From Pseudolabrys sp. (GTDB lineage: Bacteria > Pseudomonadota > Alphaproteobacteria > Rhizobiales > Xanthobacteraceae): a stretch of 64,000 nt of DNA. The stretch's first letter is position 1. Each line of letters starts with the position of its first letter. The notes under the pieces were generated by a model. The model saw only the letters and a program-made list of their open reading frames with translations. It was not told the origin of the DNA and did no database searches. The stretch spans positions 1-64,000 of the forward strand of contig JAHCKG010000020.1 of assembly GCA_026125895.1 (NCBI GenBank), in the 5' to 3' direction. The position numbers and the translations under genes were made by a program. Positions 15,414-24,365 of this stretch are shown here, in pieces.

Positions 15414-16196
15414 ATGAATCCGCCGGCCCAGAACGTCAAGCGCATTGCCTTCGTGGCCAGCCCGACGCCGGAAGCGCGCGCCGCCATTGCCCAGCTCGAA
15501 GCGCGCTACGACAACGCCGATCCGGCAGAGGCCGATGTCGTCGTCGCGCTCGGCGGCGACGGTCTAATGCTGCAAACGCTGCACCGCTTCATGAAGTCGG
15601 GCAAGCCGATCTACGGCATGCACCGCGGCACCGTCGGCTTTCTGATGAACGAGTTTTCCGTCGACGGTCTGCACGAGCGTCTCGCCGCCGCGCATCGCAC
15701 CACCATCCACCCTTTGGTGATGCAGGCCTATGATCACAATGGCGGCATCCACGAACATCGCGCCATCAACGAGGTGTCGCTGTTCCGCCAGAGCGCGCAG
15801 GCCGCACGCCTGCGCATTCTCATCGACGGCAAGGAGCGCCTGCCCGAACTCGTCGCCGACGGCGTGCTGGTCGCGACGCCGGCTGGCTCTACCGCCTATA
15901 ACCTGTCGGCACAGGGCCCGATCATCCCGATCAACGCGCCGCTCCTGGCGCTGACGCCGATCTCGCCGTTCCGGCCGCGGCGCTGGCGCGGCGCACTGTT
16001 GCCGGACAAGGCGAAGGTCACGATCGAAGTCATGGAAGCCGAAAAGCGCCCCGTGGCCGCGGTCGCCGATCACGACGAAGTGCGCTCGGTACGCCGCGTC
16101 GATGTCAGCATGGACCACGCAATCTCGCTCTACATGCTGTTCGATCCCGGCCACAATCTCGACGAACGCATCCTCACTGAACAGTTCGGCTTCTAG
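15414..16196 (+). CDS. nadK: NAD kinase
   Basis: A 260-residue enzyme that phosphorylates NAD to NADP using ATP in the cytoplasm. The diagnostic [13 protein letters not shown] motif is near residue 45 and the NE/D motif near EVSLFRQ; the second conserved block is [16 protein letters not shown] (about residue 160). Length matches the short alphaproteobacterial type. Its TAG and the stop of the convergent efflux gene overlap in one CTAG (16193-16196). The ribosome site is weak (AAGAG). Confidence 0.95.
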   Translation: MNPPAQNVKRIAFVASPTPEARAAIAQLEARYDNADPAEADVVVALGGDGLMLQTLHRFMKSGKPIYGMHRGTVGFLMNEFSVDGLHERLAAAHRTTIHPLVMQAYDHNGGIHEHRAINEVSLFRQSAQAARLRILIDGKERLPELVADGVLVATPAGSTAYNLSAQGPIIPINAPLLALTPISPFRPRRWRGALLPDKAKVTIEVMEAEKRPVAAVADHDEVRSVRRVDVSMDHAISLYMLFDPGHNLDERILTEQFGF

Positions 16197-17716
16197 ATTT
16201 TCTTCTGCGGATTGGTCAGCGTCAGCAAAAGACCGATTGTCGTGAACATCGCCATCGTCATGAACGCGGCGCTGAAGGCGGTCGTGATGTCGCCCTGGAT
16301 CGCGAAGCGCTGATCGATCGACAGGCCGGCGCCGGCGCTCTTGGCATGTTCGAACATCGCGGCGAAAACCCGCGCCGCTTCCGGATTGAGTATCGTCAGC
16401 ACGGCGAACAGCACGGTGGCAACAAGCGCGGTGCCGAAGGCGGCGCCGATCGATCGCGAGAACTGCACCGATGCCGCCGCCTCGCCCAGGCGCAATTGAC
16501 CGGCGGCGTTCTGCACACTCACCTGCACCACACCCATGACGGTGCCCATGGCGAGGCCATTGACCAGCAGCAGCGACGACAGGGCCACAAGGCCGAAGCG
16601 CTCGGCAAACAGCGCCAGCGTCAGGAAATTCAGCGTCGCTATGACAAGCCCGACCGCCGGGAAGATCGTCAGGCGCCCGGTCGAATTGACGAGCCGTCCG
16701 GTCAGCAGCGAACCGATGCCGATGCCAATGGTCAGCGGCACCAGCACGGCGCCGGTGGTCGATGGCGAAAAGCCGCGCACGACCTCGAGATAGACCGGAA
16801 TGAAGGTGATGAGCGACACCAGTGCCGCGCCGTGACAGGCAGCCAGCGCGTCGCTATGCCAGATCGCCGACTGGCGCAGCAGCGACAGCGGGATCAGCGG
16901 CGACGTGGCCCGGTTCTCGTGCCACACCAGGATCACCAGCGCGGCGATGCCGACCGCCAGCATGATGCCGCCGAGCGGCAGGCTCGACAATTCGGCGCGC
17001 TGCACCTGCTCAAGCGCCAATAGCGTGGTGGCGACGAAGATCGCGAACAGCACCGCGCCGCCCGGGTCGGCGCGCCACGGCAGATGATCGCGCGTCGGCT
17101 GCGGCAACCGGGTGACGAGGTAGAGCGCCACGATGCCGATCGGCACGTTGATCAGAAAGATAGACTGCCAGCCGAGCGACTCGGTGAGAAAGCCGCCGGC
17201 CACCGGGCCGAAGCTGTTGGCGCAGACCGCGATCGCGGCGAGATAGCCCTGATAGCGCGCGCGCTCGCGCGGCGGAATGGCCTCGCCGACCAGCGCCTGC
17301 GACAAGGTCATCAGGCCCCCGCCGCCGAGCCCTTGCAACACGCGCGCCGCGGTCAGCGTGAGCACGCTGGTCGCCAGCGCACACAGCACCGAGGCGACGA
17401 TGAAAATGCCGAGCGCGTAGTACATGAGTTTGCGGCGGCCGAAGGAGTCGCCGAGCCGGCCGTAGATCGGCGCCGCGATCGTCGCCGCGATCAGATACGA
17501 AATGACGATCCAGGAGGCACGCTCCACCTCCCCCATGGCCGCGACGATGGTCGGCAGTGCCGTGGCGATGATGGTCTGATCCAGCACCGCCAGAAACATC
17601 GGCAGCATGATGGAGGGGAAGATGGCGAAGAAGGCGGGCGATTTGGCGGGCGGCGTGGGAGGTTTTGCGGCCGGTGCGGGCACGTTGCCGTCTTGATGAG
17701 GATCTTGTGACGACAA
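16193..17716 (-). CDS. 14-TM MFS drug efflux transporter (DHA2/EmrB-QacA type)
   Basis: A 507-residue inner-membrane antiporter of 14-helix length. Family motifs include [18 protein letters not shown] in helix 1, [18 protein letters not shown] after helix 2, the motif-C region around [20 protein letters not shown], and a long C-terminal half. Such pumps export lipophilic drugs or metabolites with proton exchange. No membrane-fusion (EmrA) partner is adjacent. The cytosolic N-terminus is Pro/Ala-rich. Substrate unknown. Confidence 0.9.
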   Translation of the reverse strand: MSSQDPHQDGNVPAPAAKPPTPPAKSPAFFAIFPSIMLPMFLAVLDQTIIATALPTIVAAMGEVERASWIVISYLIAATIAAPIYGRLGDSFGRRKLMYYALGIFIVASVLCALATSVLTLTAARVLQGLGGGGLMTLSQALVGEAIPPRERARYQGYLAAIAVCANSFGPVAGGFLTESLGWQSIFLINVPIGIVALYLVTRLPQPTRDHLPWRADPGGAVLFAIFVATTLLALEQVQRAELSSLPLGGIMLAVGIAALVILVWHENRATSPLIPLSLLRQSAIWHSDALAACHGAALVSLITFIPVYLEVVRGFSPSTTGAVLVPLTIGIGIGSLLTGRLVNSTGRLTIFPAVGLVIATLNFLTLALFAERFGLVALSSLLLVNGLAMGTVMGVVQVSVQNAAGQLRLGEAAASVQFSRSIGAAFGTALVATVLFAVLTILNPEAARVFAAMFEHAKSAGAGLSIDQRFAIQGDITTAFSAAFMTMAMFTTIGLLLTLTNPQKKI

Positions 17717-17836
17717 ATTCCGTACTGCCTATCCGTCCGCTCAAACGTTCCGGACGATGAGAAATCCGGTTTGTCCGTAAACGCCAATATGGGGCGAAGC
17801 TAGAGCACCCGCCACTTCAAGAAACAGTGAAATGGT

Positions 17837-18679
17837 CTAGTGCGCCATCAACACAGGGATCGTCGCCTTGGCGAGAATATGACGCGTGGCGCCGCCAAAG
17901 ATCATTTGCCGCAATCTGCTCTGCGTATAGGCGCTCTTCACGACCAAATCGCAACCCAGCTTTGCAGCATGCTCAAGGGTGAGTTCGCCGATCGCCTCTC
18001 CCGAGGTGCGATCGCCGCGCTTGAGCGCGATGGCTTCCGCCTTGACGCCGTTGCGGCGCAGGTGCTGCGTCGCCTCCTCGACCGACGGACCGTCGGTCGA
18101 GCCGCCCGACACCCAGAGCACCGTCACCTTCTCGGCCCGCTGCAGGAGCGGCATGGCGAACTCATTGGTGTGTGCCTGCTCGGTCGAGCCATTCCAGGCA
18201 ATCAGGACGTTCTTGCCGATCACCGCCGGCACCTGTTTCGGCACGATGAGCACCGGCTTGCCGCTGTCGAACAGCGCCGCCTCGAGCGGCGGCATGCGCG
18301 GGTTCTCGGGCGCCGAACCGGGCCGGCCGAGAGCAACCAGGTCGAACACCCGGCCATAGCTGCCGATGAAGGCATCCTCGAGCGCGTCGGTGCGCGGCCA
18401 GCCATAGGAATAGACCGCCGGCGCTTCCGTTCCGCCCTGCGGCACGTTCTTCGCCGCCATGAATTTCTCGAACTCAGCCTTGGCTTTGGCCGTGTCCGCC
18501 TCGAACACGCCGGATATGGCCAAGCTCGACACCGGCTCCACCGTGACATAGGTGCCCGGCGACGGCCGCACGGCGAAACCCTCCATGTAGCTGTCGAAGA
18601 TCCGGGCGATCAGCCGCGCTCCTTCGAGCACCGCCGGCATGGCATCGTGATCTTCGGTCGGGATGAGGATTGTCTTCAT
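17837..18679 (-). CDS. tandem-domain universal stress protein
   Basis: A 280-residue protein with two UspA-like domains (about 1-145 and 150-280). Domain 1 begins MKTILIPTEDHDAMPAVLEG; domain 2 begins NVLIAWNGSTEQAH. The C-terminal nucleotide motif, normally G-x2-G-x9-G-S/T, reads SAYTQSRLRQMIFGGATRH, so the first two Gly are Ser and Thr; ATP binding may be lost. The start is set at MKTILIPTED; the longer reading begins 15 residues earlier. It stands alone on the minus strand. Confidence 0.88.
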   Translation of the reverse strand: MKTILIPTEDHDAMPAVLEGARLIARIFDSYMEGFAVRPSPGTYVTVEPVSSLAISGVFEADTAKAKAEFEKFMAAKNVPQGGTEAPAVYSYGWPRTDALEDAFIGSYGRVFDLVALGRPGSAPENPRMPPLEAALFDSGKPVLIVPKQVPAVIGKNVLIAWNGSTEQAHTNEFAMPLLQRAEKVTVLWVSGGSTDGPSVEEATQHLRRNGVKAEAIALKRGDRTSGEAIGELTLEHAAKLGCDLVVKSAYTQSRLRQMIFGGATRHILAKATIPVLMAH

Positions 18680-18924
18680 GGCAGGACCGTCGGTTGCAGC
18701 GGTTGAGCTTGGTTCGCCCGGCATGGACGACCCCGACCAAGCTTAGACCGCTCAGCGGTATTGACCAGCCCCCTTCAAGGGCTTGATGCACAAGGTCTTC
18801 AAGGCCGGACGGCCGCCCGCGACGGTCGTCCGCGCCGGCCGCCGCAACTATCCATTAACCCTGAATCCGTACCTTGGACCGCCGCTGGGAAGCGGGCCGA
18901 CGGCGCCCGTGACCGCAGGATTTC

Positions 18925-19470
18925 ATGCTTCGCATCGACTTCAACAGCCTGCGTTTCCTCGTCATCGACGACAACGCGCACATGCGGCGCATCCTGCGCA
19001 CGCTGCTGCATGGCTTCGGCGCCCGCGAGGTCCACGAGGCGGAGGACGGTGCCTCGGGCCTGGAGGCGTTCAACCATTTCCTGCCGGACATCATCATCAC
19101 CGACTGGGCGATGCCCATCTTCAGCGGCCTCGAGCTCACGCAGATGATCAGGCAGCCGGACGGCAACGCCAATCCTTACGTCCCCATCATCATGATGACC
19201 GGCCATTCGGAAAAGCGCCGGGTGACCGCGGCGCGCGATGCCGGCGTCACCGAATTCCTCGCCAAGCCGGTGTCGGCCAAGGGCCTGTACGAGCGCATCG
19301 TCAACGTCATCGTCAATCCACGGCCTTTCATCAGAACCAAGACCTACTTCGGCCCTGACCGGCGCCGCAGCCCCGTCTCGACCTATGCCGGCCCGGAGCG
19401 TCGCAAGAGCAGCAAGGCCGATACCGTCAAGAACTCGATCCTGTCTGAGAAAATTCGGTCCACGGGCTGA
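18925..19470 (+). CDS. CheY-like response regulator with basic tail
   Basis: A 181-residue single receiver domain plus extension. The acidic pair is VIDDN (about residue 14), the phospho-acceptor Asp is in IITDWAMP (about residue 59), and the conserved Thr and Lys are in MMTGHSEKR and LAKPVS. The tail PFIRTKTYFGPDRRR with GPERRK is a pattern I know from alphaproteobacterial receivers that lack an output domain. It is followed 15 bases later by an Hpt protein, so the two probably exchange phosphate. No kinase is adjacent. Confidence 0.9.
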   Translation: MLRIDFNSLRFLVIDDNAHMRRILRTLLHGFGAREVHEAEDGASGLEAFNHFLPDIIITDWAMPIFSGLELTQMIRQPDGNANPYVPIIMMTGHSEKRRVTAARDAGVTEFLAKPVSAKGLYERIVNVIVNPRPFIRTKTYFGPDRRRSPVSTYAGPERRKSSKADTVKNSILSEKIRSTG

Positions 19471-19485
19471 CAAAGGCAAACCCAG

Positions 19486-20043
19486 ATGCCGGCGAAAAAG
19501 ATCAGGGCTGCGATCGCCACCTATGGCGACCACGAGGTCATCCGGCCGGAAAACAGGTTGCGCGGTTACGCATCCGACACACCGGCGGAACCTGGTGAAG
19601 ACGACGCAGTGGCACGCGCCGAGCGCGCGCTCGCCGAACTGTCCGGCGACTTCGGCAGCTGGATGACAGAGGAATGCGAGCGCCTCGACAAGGCGCGCCA
19701 AGAGATCACGCGCAGCGGCATGTCGGAGCTCAGCAAGACAGCGCTGTTCCATGCCGCCCACGACATCAAGGGCCAGGCCGCCACGCTCGGCTTTCCCGCG
19801 GTCGCCGCGGTCGCCGACAGTCTGTGCCGGCTCATCGAATTCACGCCGCAGCCGGAGCGCATGCCGCTGACGCTGATCAATCAGCATGTCGATGCGGTGC
19901 GCGCGATTCACCGCGAATATGCCCGTTCCGACGCGGTCGATCTGGCGTCGCAGTTGAACCGCAAGCTGCGCGAGGTCACCGACCATTTCCTCATCGAGGA
20001 AAACAAGGGCCGGCCCGACATCATCGAGCAGATCAGAGGCTGA
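19486..20043 (+). CDS. Hpt-domain phosphotransfer protein
   Basis: A 185-residue protein whose middle contains the histidine phosphotransfer motif FHAAHDIKGQAATLGFPAV, the His being about residue 91, within a helical bundle. The first 40 residues are less ordered (KKIRAAIATYGDHEVIRPEN). It likely relays phosphate to or from the receiver protein encoded 15 bases upstream in the same operon. The true sensor kinase must lie elsewhere. Confidence 0.85.
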   Translation: MPAKKIRAAIATYGDHEVIRPENRLRGYASDTPAEPGEDDAVARAERALAELSGDFGSWMTEECERLDKARQEITRSGMSELSKTALFHAAHDIKGQAATLGFPAVAAVADSLCRLIEFTPQPERMPLTLINQHVDAVRAIHREYARSDAVDLASQLNRKLREVTDHFLIEENKGRPDIIEQIRG

Positions 20044-20080
20044 GACGCCTCTTCATCGCTCCTCGCCAGGGGCCCTCAAC

Positions 20081-20181
20081 GCCGCTCATTCCCGCGAAAG
20101 CGAGAATCCAGAAAGCGGACCTCGTTGGATCTTCGATCTTGGCCCTGGGTCCCCGCCTTCGCGGGGACGAGCGGATCAATT
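20081..20181. repeat. dispersed palindromic repeat, copy 1
   Basis: Starts with CTCATTCCCGCGAAAGCGAG and ends with CCCCGCCTTCGCGGGGACGA. The two hairpin-forming ends flank a variable middle. Related copies occur at 23214-23320 and 24243-24343. Confidence 0.8.
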
Positions 20182-20213
20182 AGGCGCCGCGCTCTCGTCG
20201 GATGTCTACGAGG

Positions 20214-21401
20214 CTATGCCACCAGCCGCGGCTCGTCGACGTGCGGCATGTAGGCCACCTGGTCGTTTGCCACCAGATCGTCGCAGAACATGCGCGCTTC
20301 CTCGCGCGCGGCCTCGACCGCGAAGCGGCGCAGCAGCGCCAGCAGCGAAGCCATGTCGTCGCGCCGTTCGGCGGCACAAGCCTCGAGCACGCGCTCGACC
20401 ATGCGTCGCTTGAGATGCGAGACGCCGCCGGTTTCACCGAGCAGGATGCCGTCGCGCAGCGCCGCGATGGCCTCGCGGAACGCCGGATACGCCGTGTCGG
20501 GCAGCCCGGCCTTGGCGTAGATAGCGCGGAAACCCGAGATGTGCTTGTCGTGGATGTAGGCCGACACGCGGTCGATCGGCATGCCGGTGAGTTCGGCGAG
20601 CGCCTCCTCGAACAGCACGACGTTGCCCGACAACAGCGCGCGCAGCACCATGCCGGCGGTGAGCTGGCCGCTTTGTCGCAGGTGCCGCATCAGCTCGGCG
20701 ATTTCTTCGTAAGGCGTATCGGCGGCGAGCGCGACTGTCGCCTTCTCGCAGGCTTCGCGCGCGGCGTACTCGGCGTGCTCCGAACCGAGCCAGTGCCGCG
20801 CCGTGACGAAGCCAGCCAAAGTCTGCGACAGCTTGGCCAGCAGCGCCTGGCGCGTCGCCATCGGCAGATCGTCGCGATCCATGAGGATCTCGCGGATCGC
20901 CGACAGATGGCCGAAACGTTCGACGATGCGATCGACGGAGAAGATGGCGATGCTGGCGTCGGGATTTTCGAGCAGCGTGAGGCAAGCCTGCGCGCTGCCG
21001 ACTTCGGCAATGGCGGCGGCGAGCGGCGACGACAGCATCGCCCGGCTCGCGATCGCCACCTGCGCATCGGGCGATGCCGCGGCGAACAGATCGACGAGGT
21101 CTTCGTCGCTCAGGAGCGGCGAGCGCGACAGGACGGGGATCGCGACGTCCGGCTGATCGGCGGCCAGCGCGTGGACGACGACCGGCGGCGCCTTCTGCGC
21201 CGAGGCGAACACCTGCGAGAGCGCGCCGCGCACCAGCGGCGACGGATCGTCGAGCAGCATGATCATCGCGCCTTCGGCGGCGGCGAGATCGCTGGATGAC
21301 AGATCGGAGTGGAGATAAGCGCGGGCCAGCGCGGAAGTCGCTTCGGCGCGTTCGCCGGGCGATGCATGGCGCACCCACTGGAGAAACTGACGTACAATCA
21401 T
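20214..21401 (-). CDS. DUF2336-domain protein
   Basis: A 395-residue, almost fully helical soluble protein matching the DUF2336 family, which is common in alphaproteobacteria and has no settled role. Helical repeat-like units (LLDDPSPLVRGALSQVF, LLENPDASIAIFSVDRIVERFGHL) resemble HEAT-type pairs. The start is set at MIVRQFLQWVRHAS; a longer reading adds nine residues. Two near-consensus CtrA-type boxes lie 68-106 bases upstream. The gene sits convergently beside a receiver/Hpt pair, a neighbourhood that suggests signalling or cell-cycle work, as inference. Confidence 0.8.
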   Translation of the reverse strand: MIVRQFLQWVRHASPGERAEATSALARAYLHSDLSSSDLAAAEGAMIMLLDDPSPLVRGALSQVFASAQKAPPVVVHALAADQPDVAIPVLSRSPLLSDEDLVDLFAAASPDAQVAIASRAMLSSPLAAAIAEVGSAQACLTLLENPDASIAIFSVDRIVERFGHLSAIREILMDRDDLPMATRQALLAKLSQTLAGFVTARHWLGSEHAEYAAREACEKATVALAADTPYEEIAELMRHLRQSGQLTAGMVLRALLSGNVVLFEEALAELTGMPIDRVSAYIHDKHISGFRAIYAKAGLPDTAYPAFREAIAALRDGILLGETGGVSHLKRRMVERVLEACAAERRDDMASLLALLRRFAVEAAREEARMFCDDLVANDQVAYMPHVDEPRLVA

Positions 21402-21468
21402 GACACGACCAGACGCTACAACAATCACCGGGACACATCGGTGACGGGTGAAGTCTAGACGGCGACAC

Positions 21469-21507
21469 TTAACAAAGCGTTCACCATAGACCTTGAGCAG
21501 ACGTTAA
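21469..21507 (-). promoter_or_regulatory. two CtrA-type boxes upstream of the DUF2336 gene
   Basis: TTAA-N7-TTCA at 21469-21483 and TTGA-N7-TTAA at 21493-21507, each one mismatch from TTAA-N7-TTAA. They lie between the transglycosylase stop and the DUF2336 start. TTAA is rare in this GC-rich DNA. Confidence 0.45.
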
Positions 21508-21548
21508 CGACGATCGGCCGGAAAGCGCAGTGCGATCAGCGCGAGGCC

Positions 21549-22553
21549 CTAACCGCGGCCGGTGAACATGCCGCGCACATTGGCGGCGCCGTCGGTGAAG
21601 AACTCGAGCGGCCGCACCGGCCCCTGCCCGGCGTTCGTCGCGGCTGGCGAGGAGACAGGCAGGCCGGTCGGAAGCGAGGATGCCGCCACGGCGGTCTGGC
21701 TCGTATCGGTCCACAGCGACGCGACGGTGCGTGTTACCGCGCCGCGCGCCGGATCGCTGAACATGTCCTGGAACATCGGCCGCGCGATTTGCGGCGGCGG
21801 CCGGTTGTCGGCAGAGGCCAGCGCCTGTGTGACACCGGCGGTGTCCGGCACCGGCGACGACAGCGAGCGCAACGTGGCGGCGGTGACATTCGTGACGTTG
21901 GGAATCTCGGCCGGCGGCCGCATCACCGCGACCCGAGCGCTGTCGAATTTCCCCGTGAGCCGGTCGTAGACCTCGGCCACGGTCTTGGCCGAGCCGTCGC
22001 GGTGGTAGAAGATCGGCCGATTGGCGCCCGCCGCCGCCGGAAACATCGCCGCCGCATTAGCATTCGGGCTGGCGCTGGCGGCGTTGATCAGGCGGCCGGC
22101 GCCATCCGGCCCGAGAAAGTGAGCCGTATAGAGTTCACCTTCCGTCGGCGCCCGGCCGATCGTGGCCGACAGATGCTCGGCATTGTTGCGCGCCAGCACG
22201 CCGGCCATCATGGCGCTGGCGGCCGGGTCGGTGCGCAGCTTCATGATCGCCGACCGCATCGCCGGGTCGGCGACCTGGTACTGCCCCTCGCCGGTCTGCG
22301 TGATGGCATCGGCATACTGGCCCATGCCGTAAGCGGCGCCGCTCTGCTTGACGGTGCCGAGCCAGGTCTGGTCGATGAACTGATAGAGACCCTTGGCCGA
22401 GGACGTCGGCGCCTGCGCCGCCGGGTTCAGGTTCGACTCGATCTGCGCGGTGGTCAGCAGATACTGGAAGCTGATGCCGGTGGACTGCGCAGCCTGCCGT
22501 ATCGCGCCGCTGATCTGCGGTGCGAGGCCATTGGCGGCGCGATCGACGGCCAT
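21549..22553 (-). CDS. lytic transglycosylase-like (SLT domain) protein
   Basis: A 334-residue protein with an N-terminal SLT-like domain: the catalytic Glu is in LLTTAQIESNLNP (about residue 37), followed by AKGLYQFIDQTWL and a glycine-rich groove segment YGMGQYADAI. The second half is low-complexity and Pro/Ala-rich, likely a linker or anchor. Such enzymes cut peptidoglycan. No clear signal peptide is seen after the start MAVDRAANGLAP, so export may be non-classical or through an assembly apparatus. It diverges from the MaoC gene. Confidence 0.8.
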   Translation of the reverse strand: MAVDRAANGLAPQISGAIRQAAQSTGISFQYLLTTAQIESNLNPAAQAPTSSAKGLYQFIDQTWLGTVKQSGAAYGMGQYADAITQTGEGQYQVADPAMRSAIMKLRTDPAASAMMAGVLARNNAEHLSATIGRAPTEGELYTAHFLGPDGAGRLINAASASPNANAAAMFPAAAGANRPIFYHRDGSAKTVAEVYDRLTGKFDSARVAVMRPPAEIPNVTNVTAATLRSLSSPVPDTAGVTQALASADNRPPPQIARPMFQDMFSDPARGAVTRTVASLWTDTSQTAVAASSLPTGLPVSSPAATNAGQGPVRPLEFFTDGAANVRGMFTGRG

Positions 22554-22702
22554 TGACTTGCCTCGGGGTTGGCCGGGGCCTATGAGCGGCACCGGTTCTG
22601 CACGGCCGACAGGGCGGGAACGGGACCAGCAGACCTTGGGTAATTATGGTAAACGAAGGGTTAACGGCGCCCCGGCGCCGCGCCTCAAGACGGAGAACGG
22701 CA

Positions 22703-23185
22703 ATGGCGGAAACAGTCCAACGGCACAAGCGCGGTGGCCTCTATTTCGAGGACATGGAAGTCGGCAAGCTCTACGAGCACCGCTACACCCGCACCGTCAC
22801 CCAGATGGACAACATGTTGTTCTCCAACATGTCGCTCAACCCGCAGCCGCTGCACATCGACCGCCACTTCTGCGAGACCGAGACCGAGTGGGGTCAGCCG
22901 CTGATGAACTCGCTGTTCACGCTCGGCCTGATGATCGGCATCCAGGTCTCCGACATGACGGTCGGCACCACCATCGCCAATCTCGGCATGGACGGCGTCA
23001 AATTCCCCAACCCGTTGTTCGAGGGCGACACCATCAACTGTACCACCGTGGTGGTGAGCAAGCGCGAATCGAAGTCGCGGCCCAACGCCGGCATCGTCGA
23101 ATTCCACCACAAGGCGTTCAAGCAGGACGGCAAGCTCGTCGCCGAGTGCCACCGCAACGCCTTCATCATCAAGCGGCCGAAATAA
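22703..23185 (+). CDS. MaoC-like (hot-dog fold) hydratase/dehydratase
   Basis: A 160-residue single hot-dog domain. The hydratase motif region is VTQMDNMLFSNMSLNPQPLHIDRHF, with the catalytic Asp/His-type positions as D-N and LHID. (R)-specific hydratases of this type act on enoyl-CoA thioesters. The next gene codes for a CitE-type CoA lyase, a common pairing in CoA-ester metabolism. Start at 22703 (MAETVQRHKRGG) is preceded by GGAGA; an upstream in-frame ATG at 22646 is less likely. Substrate unknown. Confidence 0.85.
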   Translation: MAETVQRHKRGGLYFEDMEVGKLYEHRYTRTVTQMDNMLFSNMSLNPQPLHIDRHFCETETEWGQPLMNSLFTLGLMIGIQVSDMTVGTTIANLGMDGVKFPNPLFEGDTINCTTVVVSKRESKSRPNAGIVEFHHKAFKQDGKLVAECHRNAFIIKRPK

Positions 23186-23213
23186 CACTTCATCCACACC
23201 AGACGGTCGGTCA

Positions 23214-23320
23214 AACTCCGTTCATTCCCGCGAAAGCTGGAAACCAGAACCGGCCCCCCGCTCATAGGTGTTCTGAAAGAACGCCGTTCTTCGAACGGCG
23301 ATGCGCGGGGACGAACGGAG
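23214..23320. repeat. dispersed palindromic repeat, copy 2 (degenerate)
   Basis: Opens with CAAACTCCGTTCATTCCCGC and closes with GCGGGGACGAACGGAG. A separate small hairpin (GTTCTGAAAGAACGCCGTTC) lies in the middle. It ends five bases before the CoA-lyase start and includes its ribosome-binding region. Confidence 0.7.
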
Positions 23321-23325
23321 AGATC

Positions 23326-24225
23326 ATGACCTCCAAGGAAAAGCCGACCATGCGTTCCCTCCTCTTCGTCCCCGCCGATGCCGGCGCCAAGCTCGACAAG
23401 GCGATGGCCTCCGGCGCCGACGTCGTCATCATCGATCTGGAAGATTCCATCACGCCGGAGCGCAAGCCGGCCGCGCGCCAGGCGGCGCGTGAATATCTGA
23501 CGGCGCACAACGCCGACGCCAAGCGGCCGCGGCTGTTCGTGCGCATCAACGGCCTCGACACCGGCATGACCGATGCCGACCTCGAGGCCATCGTGCCGGG
23601 CAAGCCGGACGCCGTGCTGTTTCCCAAGGCCGAAGGCGGCGCCAGCGTCGTGCATCTCGACGCCAAGCTCAGCGCGCAGGAAGCGATCGCCGGTCTCGCC
23701 GAGGGCGCCGTCAAGGTGCTGGCGCAGAACGTCGAGTCCGCCGCGGGCCTGTTTCTCGCCGGCACCTTCAAGGACGTGAGCAAGCGGCTGATCGGCATGA
23801 CGTGGGGGCCGGAGGATCTGTCGGCCGAGCTCGGCGCGGAGTCCAATCGCGACGACAACGGCTTCCTCACCGAACCGTACCGCTTCGCCCGCTCGGTCTG
23901 CCTGTTCGGCGCCGCCGCCGCCAAGCTGCCGGCGATCGAAACCGTCTATGTCGATTTCCGCAATTCGGAAGGCCTGCGCCAGGACACCATCGCGGCGCGC
24001 CGCGACGGCTTCGTCGGCCGCCTCGCCATCCACCCGGCGCAGGTGCCGGTGATCAACGAGGTGTTCACGCCGTCGGCCGAGCAGATCGACAAGGCCAAGG
24101 CGATCATCGCCGCCTTCGCCGCCAATCCCGGCGCCGGCGCCGTCGGCATCGACGGCAAGATGTTCGATCGGCCGCATCTCGTGCGCGCACAGGCGCTGCT
24201 GGCAAGGGTTGGGCGTCTGAAATAG
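23326..24225 (+). CDS. HpcH/HpaI aldolase / CitE-type CoA ester lyase
   Basis: A 299-residue TIM-barrel lyase. Conserved pieces: RSLLFVPADAGAKLDKA, VVIIDLEDSITPERKPAAR (metal-binding Glu/Asp), LFVRINGLDT, LFPKAEGG, MTWGPEDLSAELGAE and GRLAIHPAQVPVIN. Such enzymes cleave malyl-, citramalyl- or beta-methylmalyl-CoA type esters; which one cannot be told. ATG 23326 is chosen because a much longer open frame runs in from upstream without homology. The gene is bracketed by two same-direction copies of a dispersed repeat. Confidence 0.88.
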   Translation: MTSKEKPTMRSLLFVPADAGAKLDKAMASGADVVIIDLEDSITPERKPAARQAAREYLTAHNADAKRPRLFVRINGLDTGMTDADLEAIVPGKPDAVLFPKAEGGASVVHLDAKLSAQEAIAGLAEGAVKVLAQNVESAAGLFLAGTFKDVSKRLIGMTWGPEDLSAELGAESNRDDNGFLTEPYRFARSVCLFGAAAAKLPAIETVYVDFRNSEGLRQDTIAARRDGFVGRLAIHPAQVPVINEVFTPSAEQIDKAKAIIAAFAANPGAGAVGIDGKMFDRPHLVRAQALLARVGRLK

Positions 24226-24242
24226 CAAAGCGCCTCGCCACA

Positions 24243-24343
24243 AACTCCGCTCATTCCCGCGAAAGCGGGAATCCAGAAGTGAGCTGGCGCCTAGGCTGGT
24301 AAGGACTGGGTCCCCGCTTTTGCGGGGACGAGCGGAGAATCGC
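24243..24343. repeat. dispersed palindromic repeat, copy 3
   Basis: CTCATTCCCGCGAAAGCGGG at one end and GTCCCCGCTTTTGCGGGGAC at the other, both hairpin-forming. Same orientation as copy 2 on the other side of the lyase gene. Confidence 0.8.
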
Positions 24344-24365
24344 AACGGGCCATTCGCGGCAGACG

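Noticed and set aside
22393..23325. Long open frame fused in front of the CitE-type gene
   Set aside because: It crosses the MaoC gene and a repeat in another frame, with no homology; the lyase begins at 23326.
20081..24343. CRISPR-like interpretation of the dispersed repeats
   Set aside because: Copies are far apart, ~100 bases long, hairpin-forming and not separated by spacers of regular length; no cas genes.
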